From Hyphomicrobiales bacterium (GTDB taxonomy: Bacteria; Pseudomonadota; Alphaproteobacteria; Rhodospirillales; JACKKN01): DNA of 64,000 nucleotides. The position numbers were made by a program, and so were the translations under genes. The number at the start of each line of letters is the position of its first letter. Within the stretch, counting starts at the first letter, position 1. Location: NCBI GenBank assembly GCA_024236415.1, contig JACKKN010000002.1, positions 248,001-312,000 on the forward strand, read 5' to 3'. Positions 1 to 7,651 of the stretch are shown one piece after another. The notes beneath the pieces were generated by a model. The model was not told where the DNA came from, did no database searches, and saw only the letters and a list, made by a program, of their open reading frames with translations.

Positions 1-1
1 G

Positions 2-409
2 AGTTGGGCCGCCGGCTACGCCCTGATCGAGCGCGCCCACATCCGCATCGACCTGCTGCACCGGCGCCTGCCGGTGGAGGGCCGCGCGTTCCTTGACGTG
101 GCCGCCCTGGGCGCCCTGCTGGCGACCTCGGTGGTCGTTCTGGTCTATGGCTGGAAGGTGCTGTCCAAGTCGCTGGCCAGCCATTCCACCGCCAACACGC
201 CGCTGGAAACGCCGCTGTGGATCCCGCAGACGGTGTGGCTGGCGGGCTGGGTGTGGTTCGCCCTGGCCAGCGCGGCGCTGCTGGCCCTGACCCTGTGGGC
301 CGTGGCGCGGCGCGACTGGGACGCCGCCGCCGCCATCGCCGGGCCCGAGAGCGACGCCGCGCCCCTGGTCGCCGCCGCCGAGGGTTCCGAGCCGGAGGCG
401 CGGCCGTGA
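2..409 (+). CDS. dctQ: TRAP transporter small permease (DctQ family), 5' end missing
   Basis: The frame is open from the left edge, so the start lies outside the window. The visible part encodes about 135 residues with the hallmark of DctQ proteins near the edge (RAHIRIDLL, the polar loop between membrane helices), then two hydrophobic segments and a variable Ala-rich tail. DctQ is the four-helix inner-membrane subunit that pairs with the large DctM permease in Na+-driven TRAP uptake. The stop overlaps the GTG of the DctM gene (GTGA), indicating translational coupling. The periplasmic binding protein is presumably upstream, outside the window. Substrate is not inferable from this fragment. 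Confidence 0.88.
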   Translation, partial: SWAAGYALIERAHIRIDLLHRRLPVEGRAFLDVAALGALLATSVVVLVYGWKVLSKSLASHSTANTPLETPLWIPQTVWLAGWVWFALASAALLALTLWAVARRDWDAAAAIAGPESDAAPLVAAAEGSEPEARP

Positions 410-1698
410 TCGTGAACCTGACCCTGGCCCTGCTGGCCTTCCTCATGCTCGCCGCGCCGGTGGGGCTGACGCTGTTCCTCCTCGCCTTCGGCGTCGACAC
501 CTTCTATTCCGCCTTCCCGCTGATCCGCGGCCTGGGACAACTGCTGTGGTCGTCCAGCGACAGCAGCCTGCTGATCGCCATCCCGTTCTTCGTCCTGCTG
601 GGCGAACTGCTGGTCCGCTCGGGCGTGGCCGAGCGCACCTACCGGGCGCTGGACGCCTGGCTGTCGTGGCTGCCGGGCGGGCTGATCCACGCCAACATCG
701 CCACCGCCACCTTCTTCTCGGCCACCTCGGGCTCGTCGGTGGCCACCGCCGCCACGGTGGCCACCGTGGCCACGCCCCAGGCCCAGCGCCTGGGCTACGA
801 CCCGCGGCTCTTTACCGGCGCCATCGCCGCCGGCGGCACCCTGGGCATCATGATCCCGCCGTCCATCAACCTGATCGTGTACGGCTTCCTGACCCAGACC
901 TCGATCCCCCAGCTTTTCCTGGCCGGCCTGGTGCCGGGGGTGCTGATGGCGCTGATGTTCATGGCCCTCACCGGGGTCCTGTGCACGATCCGGCCGGCCC
1001 TGGGCGGGCCGTCCAACCGGGCCACCTGGGGGGCGCGCCTGCGCGGGCTGGCGGACCTGGTGCCCATCGTGTTCCTGTTCCTGACCATCATCGGCTCCAT
1101 CTACCTGGGCTGGGCCACGCCCACCGAGGCGGCCGCCGTGGGGGTGGCCATCGCCGCCGTCATCGCCGCCGCGCACCGCGGCCTGACCCGCGACAACGTG
1201 GCCGCCGCCCTGCTGGGCACGGTCAAGGTGACGGGCATGATCGCCTTCATCCTGGTGGCCGCCTCGTACCTGAACTTCACCCTGGGCGCCGCCGGCCTGG
1301 GGCGCGACCTGCAGGCCCTGCTGGACGGCCTGGCCCTGGGCCCGCTGCAGACCATGCTGGCGGTCATCGCCCTCTACATCGTGCTCGGCTTCTTCATCGA
1401 GACCCTGTCGCTGATGGTGGCCACCATCCCCATCGTCGCCCCGGTGGTCACCGGCATCGGCTACGACCCCATCTGGTTCGGCGTGATGCTGATCCTGCTG
1501 GTGGAGATGGCCCTGATCACGCCGCCCGTGGGCCTCAACCTGTTCGTGGTCCAGGGCGCGCGGCGGGCCATCGGCGCCCCCGGCGGCCTGGTCCAGGTCA
1601 TGGTCGGGGCGGCGCCCTACGCCCTGGTCATGCTGGCCATGGCCGGCCTGCTGCTGGCCTTCCCGCAACTGGCCCTGTGGCTGCCCAGCCTGGGCTGA
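406..1698 (+). CDS. dctM: TRAP transporter large permease (DctM family)
   Basis: A 430-residue, strongly hydrophobic protein with about 12 membrane segments, the normal size for DctM. Visible family motifs include the ATFFSATSGSSVATAATV stretch, the GGTLGIMIPPSINLIVYG segment and a second, C-terminal ITPPVGLNLFVVQG motif, the two pseudo-symmetric substrate/Na+ binding hairpins. I chose GTG at 406 because it overlaps the dctQ stop as GTGA, and the next residues (IVNLTLALLAFLMLAAPVG) begin the first helix. It catalyses secondary, Na+-coupled import of an organic acid handed over by a periplasmic receptor. The DUF2848 gene follows 17 bp downstream, so this is a likely three-gene transcript. Confidence 0.93.
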   Translation: MIVNLTLALLAFLMLAAPVGLTLFLLAFGVDTFYSAFPLIRGLGQLLWSSSDSSLLIAIPFFVLLGELLVRSGVAERTYRALDAWLSWLPGGLIHANIATATFFSATSGSSVATAATVATVATPQAQRLGYDPRLFTGAIAAGGTLGIMIPPSINLIVYGFLTQTSIPQLFLAGLVPGVLMALMFMALTGVLCTIRPALGGPSNRATWGARLRGLADLVPIVFLFLTIIGSIYLGWATPTEAAAVGVAIAAVIAAAHRGLTRDNVAAALLGTVKVTGMIAFILVAASYLNFTLGAAGLGRDLQALLDGLALGPLQTMLAVIALYIVLGFFIETLSLMVATIPIVAPVVTGIGYDPIWFGVMLILLVEMALITPPVGLNLFVVQGARRAIGAPGGLVQVMVGAAPYALVMLAMAGLLLAFPQLALWLPSLG

Positions 1699-1715
1699 CC
1701 GACGCGAGGACTCCC

Positions 1716-2399
1716 ATGTCGCTGACCTTCGCCACGCCCCACGACGGCACCCTGTCCCTGGACCCCCGCGCCTGCCTGATCGCCGGCTGGACCGGCCGCG
1801 ACGCCGCCAAGGTGGCCGCGCACATCGAGGAACTGGCCGCCCTGGGGGTGCCCCGGCCCTCGACCACCCCGCTCTACTACCAGGTCCCCGCCGCCCTGCT
1901 GGCCCAGGGGCCGGTGCTCGACGTGCTGGGCGACGCCACCAGCGGCGAGGCCGAGCCCGTGGTGGTCGACGACGGCGAACGTCTGTGGCTGGGCCTGGGC
2001 TCTGACCACACGGACCGCGGGCTGGAGGCGTCCAGCGTCGCCCACGCCAAGGCCGTCTGCGGCAAGCCCCTGGCCGGCGGCCTGTGGCCGCTCGACGACG
2101 TGGCCGACCGCCTGGACACCCTGCACCTGGCCTCGGAGATCAGCGACGACGGCACCACCTGGGCCCCCTACCAGGACGGCACCCTGGCCCAGATCCGCCC
2201 CCTGTCCGAGCTGGTGGCCGGCGCGCCCGGCGCCGCCGGCGGCGGCCTGGGCGCGGGGGTGGTCCTGTTCTGCGGCACCCTTTCGGCCATGGGCGGGGTG
2301 CGGCCGGCGCCCCGGTTCCGGGCCACCCTGCGCGACCCGGAAACCGGGCGCGAGCTGGCCCTGGAATACCGGACCCATTCCCTGCCCATCGTCGCCTGA
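1716..2399 (+). CDS. DUF2848 family protein
   Basis: A 227-residue soluble protein I recognise as DUF2848: it has the typical LGSDHTDR motif near residue 95 followed by KAVCGKPLA, a DDGTTWAPYQDG stretch, and a C-terminal RATLRDPETGRELALEY. The biochemical function of this family is not established. It starts 17 bp after the TRAP permease on the same strand and ends 11 bp before the end of a convergent peptide-type ABC operon that begins with allophanate hydrolase. The association with transporters and an amide hydrolase suggests a catabolic enzyme for a small N- or carboxylate-containing compound, which is inference only. Confidence 0.8.
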   Translation: MSLTFATPHDGTLSLDPRACLIAGWTGRDAAKVAAHIEELAALGVPRPSTTPLYYQVPAALLAQGPVLDVLGDATSGEAEPVVVDDGERLWLGLGSDHTDRGLEASSVAHAKAVCGKPLAGGLWPLDDVADRLDTLHLASEISDDGTTWAPYQDGTLAQIRPLSELVAGAPGAAGGGLGAGVVLFCGTLSAMGGVRPAPRFRATLRDPETGRELALEYRTHSLPIVA

Positions 2400-2400
2400 G

Positions 2401-2423
2401 CGGCCGCCGCCTACAGGCGGCCG
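2401..2423. terminator. Hairpin at a convergent gene junction
   Basis: Arms CGGCCGCC (2401-2408) and GGCGGCCG (2416-2423) form a perfect 8-bp stem with a 7-nt loop, between the DUF2848 stop and the end of the convergent ABC ATPase gene, whose stop codon lies in the loop. There is no T-run on either side, so it may only be a weak bidirectional terminator or 3'-end stabiliser. Confidence 0.35.
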
Positions 2424-4126
2424 GGCTCGAAGTGGGGGATGGCCTGGACCAGGGTGCGGGTATAGGCCTCCCGGGGGTTGTTCAGGACCTCGTCGGCGGT
2501 GCCCGTCTCGACGATGCGGCCCCGGTTCATGACGATCACCCGCTCGCACAGCAGGCGCACCACGTTCAGGTCGTGGGAGACGAAGATGTAGCTCATGCCC
2601 ATCTCGCGCTTGAGCCGGTCCAGCAGTTGCAGCACCACCGCCTGCACCGACACGTCCAGCGCCGAGGTGGGCTCGTCCAGCACCAGCATCAGCGGGTCCA
2701 CCGCAATGGCCCGGGCGATGCCGACCCGCGCCTTCTGGCCGCCCGAGAGCTGGTGCGGGAAGCGGGTCAGCAGGTCCCTGGGCAGGCCCACCCGGTCGGC
2801 CAGCTCGTCGATCCGGGCGCCGATCTCGCGGCCGCCGGACATGCCCAGCAGGCGGCGCAGGGGCTCGGCGATGCAGTCCCGCGCCGTGAAGCGGGGGTTC
2901 AGGCTGTCGTGGGGGTCCTGGAACACCATCTGGATCTTGCGCCGCTGCGGCAGGCGGGCGAAGGCCGCGGCGGAGAAGCTGGTCACGTTCTCGCCGGCGA
3001 AGATGACGTCCCCCGCGGTGGGGTCCAGCAGGCGGGTGATGATGCTGGACGTGGTCGACTTGCCGCAGCCCGACTCGCCCACCAGGCCCAGGCTCTCGCC
3101 CCGCTTCAGGGAGAACGACACGTGGTCGACGGCGCGGAACACGGCCTTTTCCGGGTCCCGCTTCTGCCACGGCCAGCGGCCCGGGGCGTCCTGGCGCGGG
3201 AACTCCTTGACCAGGTCGATGACCTCCAGCAGGTCGTCGCCGGCGGGCGCGGGGATCGGCGGCGCGACGGGCGCGGCGGGGGGCGCGGCGCCCTCCAGCT
3301 CGTCGGGCACGGCGGTCAGGTCGGCCAGCTCGGAATGGGGCCCCGGCGAGGCGGCGATGAGCTTTTTCGTATAGGGGTGGGTGGGGTTGACGAACAGGTC
3401 GCGTACCGACGCGGATTCCACCACCCGCCCCTTCTGCATGACCACGATGCGGTCGCAATAGGCCGCCGCCATGCCCAGGTCGTGGGTGATCAGCACCACC
3501 GACATGTGCCGCTCGCGGGTCAGGTCGCGGATCAGGTCCATGGTCGCCTTCTGGGTGGTCACGTCCAGGCCCGTGGTCGGCTCGTCGGCGATCAGCAGGC
3601 GCGGGTCGCAGGCCAGGGCCATGGCGATCATCACCCGCTGGCACATGCCGCCCGACAGTTCGAACGGATAGGAGCCGTAGCGCAGCTCGGGGTCGACGAT
3701 CCTGACCTTCTCCAGCATGGCCAGCGCCTTGTCGCGCACGTTCATGCGGCTGGCCTGGGCGTGGCGCAGCAGCACGTCCTCGATCTGCCGGCCCACGGGG
3801 CGGATGGGGTTCAGGGCCGCGCGGGGGTTCTGGAAGATCATCGAGATCTCGCGCCCGCGCAGGTCGCGCAGGTCCTTCTCCGCCGCCCCGGTCAGGGCCA
3901 GGCCGTCGTAGGTGGCGGCACCATTGACCGCCCGCCCGGCCTCGCCCAGCAGGCCGATGACCGTGTAGGCGGTCACCGACTTGCCCGAGCCGCTCTCGCC
4001 GACGATGCCCAGGACCTCGCCCTTGCCGACCCGCAGCGACACGTCCTGCAGCGCCGTCACCGTGCCCTCGCGGGTGCGGAACTGCACCGACAGGGCGTCC
4101 ACGGACAGCAGGGGCTGGGTGGTCAT
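2411..4126 (-). CDS. Fused dipeptide/oligopeptide-type ABC transporter ATP-binding protein
   Basis: A 571-residue protein with two complete ABC ATPase domains, equivalent to DppD and DppF joined in one chain as in YejF or GsiA. Domain 1 has Walker A GESGSGKS at 43-50, signature LSGG near 157 and Walker B LLIADEPTTGLD near 177. Domain 2 has GESGCGKS at 350-357, LSGGQ and LVLDEPTSALD. Each carries the C-terminal oligopeptide-binding extension (NPTHPYTKKL near 248; NPREAYTRTL at the end). A Pro/Ala-rich linker near 275-296 joins them. It energises the two permeases encoded just upstream in the same operon; the gap to the DppC-like gene is 13 bp. Confidence 0.93.
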   Translation of the reverse strand: MTTQPLLSVDALSVQFRTREGTVTALQDVSLRVGKGEVLGIVGESGSGKSVTAYTVIGLLGEAGRAVNGAATYDGLALTGAAEKDLRDLRGREISMIFQNPRAALNPIRPVGRQIEDVLLRHAQASRMNVRDKALAMLEKVRIVDPELRYGSYPFELSGGMCQRVMIAMALACDPRLLIADEPTTGLDVTTQKATMDLIRDLTRERHMSVVLITHDLGMAAAYCDRIVVMQKGRVVESASVRDLFVNPTHPYTKKLIAASPGPHSELADLTAVPDELEGAAPPAAPVAPPIPAPAGDDLLEVIDLVKEFPRQDAPGRWPWQKRDPEKAVFRAVDHVSFSLKRGESLGLVGESGCGKSTTSSIITRLLDPTAGDVIFAGENVTSFSAAAFARLPQRRKIQMVFQDPHDSLNPRFTARDCIAEPLRRLLGMSGGREIGARIDELADRVGLPRDLLTRFPHQLSGGQKARVGIARAIAVDPLMLVLDEPTSALDVSVQAVVLQLLDRLKREMGMSYIFVSHDLNVVRLLCERVIVMNRGRIVETGTADEVLNNPREAYTRTLVQAIPHFEPGRL

Positions 4127-4139
4127 GGCCGCGCCTCCG

Positions 4140-4985
4140 TCAGGTCCGCCGCAGGGGGTCGACCAGGTCGCGCAGGCCGTCCCCCAGCAGGTTGAAGCAG
4201 AACACGGCGAGCATCAGCGCGGCGCCGGGAAACAGCGCCAGCCACCATTCGCCCGAGACGATGTAGGTGGCGCCCTCGGCCACCATGATGCCCCACTCGG
4301 CGTCGGGCGGCCGCACGCCCAGGCCGATGAACGACAGCCCGGCGGCGTTCAGGATCGCCCAGCCCATGTTCAGCGACACCTGCACCATCATCGGCGGCAG
4401 GATGTTGGGGAACACCTGGGTCGACAGGATGCGCGTGTCCGAGGCGCCGCACAGGCGCGCCGCGGCCACGTAGCCGGCGTTGCGCCGCACGCTGGTCTCG
4501 GCCCGCGCCACCCGGGCGTAGAAGGGCAGGTTGATGATCGCGGTGGCGTAGACGATGTTCTCGATCGAGTTGCCCAGCGCCGAGACGATGCCCATGGCCA
4601 GGACGAACAGCGGGAAGGCCATGATGGTGTCCGACAGGCGGCCGATGATGCGGTCGGTCCAGCCGCCCCAGAACCCGGCCGAGCAGCCCAGCGCGCTGCC
4701 GGCGGCGAAGGACAGCGCCACCGCCGAGATGGCGATGCCCAGGTCCAGGCGGGTGGCGACGATGACCCGGCTGAACACGTCGCGGCCCAGATGGTCGGTG
4801 CCGAAGGGATGGGCCCAGGTGGGCGGCCGCAGGGTCTTGGTGGCCTCCGTGGCCAGGGGATCGTAGGGGGCGATCCAGGGCCCGAACAGGGCCAGGAACA
4901 CGATCAGCCCCAGCAGCGCGAAGGCCACCGCCGTGACCGGGTTCTCGGCCATGACGTGGCGGAAGTGGCGGAGGAAGCGGGCCAT
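4140..4985 (-). CDS. ABC transporter permease, DppC/OppC type
   Basis: A 281-residue inner-membrane permease. The N-terminus carries one helix plus the family segment ending HPFGTDHLGRDVFSRV (about residues 62-77), followed by five helices and a BPD_transp_1 EAA loop with the pattern AARLCGASDTRIL. Start ATG at 4985 lies 11 bp after the stop of the DppB-like gene; in the same frame nothing homologous precedes it. It forms the heterodimeric channel with the DppB-like subunit and is driven by the fused ATPase encoded 13 bp downstream. Confidence 0.92.
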   Translation of the reverse strand: MARFLRHFRHVMAENPVTAVAFALLGLIVFLALFGPWIAPYDPLATEATKTLRPPTWAHPFGTDHLGRDVFSRVIVATRLDLGIAISAVALSFAAGSALGCSAGFWGGWTDRIIGRLSDTIMAFPLFVLAMGIVSALGNSIENIVYATAIINLPFYARVARAETSVRRNAGYVAAARLCGASDTRILSTQVFPNILPPMMVQVSLNMGWAILNAAGLSFIGLGVRPPDAEWGIMVAEGATYIVSGEWWLALFPGAALMLAVFCFNLLGDGLRDLVDPLRRT

Positions 4986-4996
4986 GGGCGGGCGCC

Positions 4997-6019
4997 TCAG
5001 TCGTCCAGGCCGACCCGGGGGTCGACCAGGGTCAGCACCAGGTCGATGGCCAGGTTGACGGCCACGAACAGCAGCGCCATGGACAGCACGAAGCCCTGCA
5101 CGGCGGCGTAGTCCGACGCCACCAGGGCCTCGATGGCGAACGAGCCGATGCCGGGCCAGGAGAACACCTTCTCGACCAGCACGTTGGCGCCCAGCAGGAA
5201 CGAGAACACCATGCCCAGCGTGGTCAGCACCGGCAGGGCGGCGTTGCGGAAGGCGTAGGTGCCCAGCACCGTCGCCCGCGACAGGCCGTTGGCCTTGGCC
5301 GTGCGCACGTAGTCGCTGGCCAGCGCGCCCAGCATGGCGGCCCGGGTCATGCGGGCGATGGGAGCCAGGGCGAACAGGCCCAGGGTGGCCGCCGGCAGGA
5401 CCAGTTGCGCCAGGCTGGCGGCGAAGGTCTCCAGGTCCCCGGCCAGCAAGCTGTCGATGGTGTAGAAGCCGGTCACCTGCGGCGGCGACAGGTAGAGGAT
5501 GTCCAGCCGGCCCAGCGGCGACGGCGCCCAGCCCAGCAGGAAATAGAACACGTAGATCAGAAAGAGCCCGGTGAAGAAGGTGGGCAGGGACACCCCGGCG
5601 GTGACCAGCAGCCGGCACAGGTGGTCGATCCAGCTGCCGGGCCGGGTCGCCGCCAGCACGCCCAGCGGCACCGCCACCAGCACCGCGAGGCCCAGGCCCA
5701 GCAGGGTCAGTTCGATGGACGCCGGCAGGCGGCTGAGCAGCTCCTCGGACACCGGCCGCCCGGTGCTCAGCGACATGCCCATGTTGCCGTGGGCCAGGTT
5801 GTCGACATAGATGCCGAACTGCTCGACCCAGCCGCGGTCCAGGCCCAGGGACTTGCGCACCTGCTCGATGGACACCTTGTCGGCCATGGCCCCGGCGAAG
5901 TAGACCGCCGGGTCCCCGGGCAGGGCCCGGGTCAGGACGAAGGAGATGACGATGATCCCGAAGACGGACGGCAGCGCCTGCAGCAGCCGCCGCCCGACCT
6001 GGAGGATCTTGGTGCGCAA
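4997..6019 (-). CDS. ABC transporter permease, DppB/OppB type
   Basis: A 340-residue permease with the typical first helix (LQALPSVFGIIVISFVLTRALPGDPA), a periplasmic domain, then the inner-membrane core ending in LTLVDPRVGL, a motif conserved at the C-terminus of DppB proteins. The EAA loop reads DYVRTAKANGLSR. The start lies 15 bp after the stop of the binding-protein gene. The protein is slightly longer than the common 310-335 because of an expanded loop near residues 170-200. Confidence 0.92.
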   Translation of the reverse strand: MRTKILQVGRRLLQALPSVFGIIVISFVLTRALPGDPAVYFAGAMADKVSIEQVRKSLGLDRGWVEQFGIYVDNLAHGNMGMSLSTGRPVSEELLSRLPASIELTLLGLGLAVLVAVPLGVLAATRPGSWIDHLCRLLVTAGVSLPTFFTGLFLIYVFYFLLGWAPSPLGRLDILYLSPPQVTGFYTIDSLLAGDLETFAASLAQLVLPAATLGLFALAPIARMTRAAMLGALASDYVRTAKANGLSRATVLGTYAFRNAALPVLTTLGMVFSFLLGANVLVEKVFSWPGIGSFAIEALVASDYAAVQGFVLSMALLFVAVNLAIDLVLTLVDPRVGLDD

Positions 6020-6034
6020 GGCCGGCGGCCCCGG

Positions 6035-7651
6035 TCAGGCCTTGTGGATCGCGCGGCAGTCCAACTGCCGGTGGAACCACGAGGCGTAGCCGGTCACGTT
6101 CTTCTGCATCGCCGCGTCCAGGTACGGCTGGTACAGCGGGATGCGCGGCACGTCGGCGAAGGCGATGGCGATCATGCGCTTGACGTTGGCCTCGTACTGG
6201 GGATTGGCCGTGTCCATGTGCAGGGTCTCGTCCACCAGCTTCTCGACCTCCTCGTTCTTGTAGTTGGACGAGTTGAACAGGTGGCCGTACTTGTAGGCCC
6301 AGAAGAAGTAGTAGTCCGGATAGTTCAGCCAGCCGCCGAAGTTCTCCAGGTGCATGGGCAGGCGCTTCTCGACCAGGGCCGCGGTGCGCCAGTTGGCGCC
6401 GGGGATCTTGTCCAGGGTCGCCTTGATGCCGACCTTGGCCAGGGATTCCTGGATCAGCAGGGCGGTGGGCTCCTGCCAGTCGGCCAGGCCCAGGTTGAAG
6501 GACAGCGTGGTCTCGAACCCGCCGGCCAGGCCGGCCTCGGCCAGCAGGGCCTTGGCCTTGGCCAGGTCGGTGTCGTAGGGGAAGGGCTGCGGCCAGGTGA
6601 TGTCGGCCGGGGTCATGTCGGCGGCGCCGAACATGGGCTTGCCGCGGCCATAGGCGGCGGCGGCGACGATGTCCTTGTAGGGGATGGCATAGGCGATGGC
6701 CTGGCGCACCTTGACGTTGTCGAACGGCTTGTGCTTCAGGTTCAGGCCCAGGACGTGCAGGCAGTTGTCGATGGGCGCGCCCGAGACGGCGACCTTGCCG
6801 CCCTCCTTGAACTCCTTGGCGTCCTTGGCCGGCACGTTCATGTACAGGTCGGCGTCGCCGCGCTCGGTCAGGGCGCGGCGGGTGGCGGCCGAGGGCACCT
6901 CGCGCACGATCACCCGCTTGACCCCGGGCTTGGCGCCCAGGGCCCAGTCCTCGTTGCGCTCGTAGATGAACTGCTGGCCCGGGTCCCAGCGGGCCATCTT
7001 GTAGGCGCCCGACCCGGCCGGGGTCTTGTGCAGGTATTCGGTCGCCCAGGGGTCCTTGTCGGTGGCGTGGGCCTTGGCCACCTTGGTGTTGATGATGAAG
7101 GGCACCGGCACCGCCAGGTCCGGCAGGGTCAGCTTGGACGGCCGCGGGATGGTGATGCGGAAGGTCATGTCGTCCACGGCCTCGAACTGCTCGGGCTTGG
7201 TCATGGAGCCCGCCTTCATCTGCACGGCGGGGAAGCCACCCAGGCTGACGGCGCGGTCGAACGACCACTTCACGTCATGGGACGTGACCGGCGTGCCGTC
7301 CCAGAACTTGGCCTTGGGGCTGATCTTGAAGGTCAGCACCGTGCCGTCGTCGGACACGGTCCAGGATTCCGCCACCTCGGGCTCGATCGTGGTCGAGTCG
7401 TAGGCCATGGACCCGTCCTCCAGGGTCTTGACCCCGAACCGCACCAGATGGTCGTAGATGTTGACCGTCACCTGATAGCTGGGCCGGTTGGTGCCCTTGC
7501 GGTGCAGGTCCAGGCTGTTGATGCCGTGGCCCACCACCACCACCAGGGTGTCGGCGCGGCCCGCCGCCTCGGCCGGCAGAAAGCGCAGGAACGGCAGGAT
7601 CGAGGCGCCGGCGGCGACGCCGGCGGTCTTCAGGAAGTCACGTCGGTGCAT
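6035..7651 (-). CDS. Periplasmic substrate-binding protein, peptide/nickel family (SBP_bac_5), Tat signal
   Basis: A 538-residue lipid-free periplasmic receptor of the DppA/OppA family. It starts with a twin-arginine signal (HRRDFLKTAG, then a hydrophobic stretch to about residue 30), indicating folded export. Family landmarks include IEPEVAESWTVSDDG, VTFKISPKAKFWDGTPVTSHDVKWSFDRA and VRQAIAYAIPYKDIV. Its start overlaps the last 14 bases of the allophanate hydrolase gene, so the hydrolase and importer are co-translated. The ligand cannot be read from sequence; this family also binds non-peptides, and the linkage to allophanate hydrolase hints at a ureido- or amide-bearing compound. Confidence 0.92.
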   Translation of the reverse strand: MHRRDFLKTAGVAAGASILPFLRFLPAEAAGRADTLVVVVGHGINSLDLHRKGTNRPSYQVTVNIYDHLVRFGVKTLEDGSMAYDSTTIEPEVAESWTVSDDGTVLTFKISPKAKFWDGTPVTSHDVKWSFDRAVSLGGFPAVQMKAGSMTKPEQFEAVDDMTFRITIPRPSKLTLPDLAVPVPFIINTKVAKAHATDKDPWATEYLHKTPAGSGAYKMARWDPGQQFIYERNEDWALGAKPGVKRVIVREVPSAATRRALTERGDADLYMNVPAKDAKEFKEGGKVAVSGAPIDNCLHVLGLNLKHKPFDNVKVRQAIAYAIPYKDIVAAAAYGRGKPMFGAADMTPADITWPQPFPYDTDLAKAKALLAEAGLAGGFETTLSFNLGLADWQEPTALLIQESLAKVGIKATLDKIPGANWRTAALVEKRLPMHLENFGGWLNYPDYYFFWAYKYGHLFNSSNYKNEEVEKLVDETLHMDTANPQYEANVKRMIAIAFADVPRIPLYQPYLDAAMQKNVTGYASWFHRQLDCRAIHKA

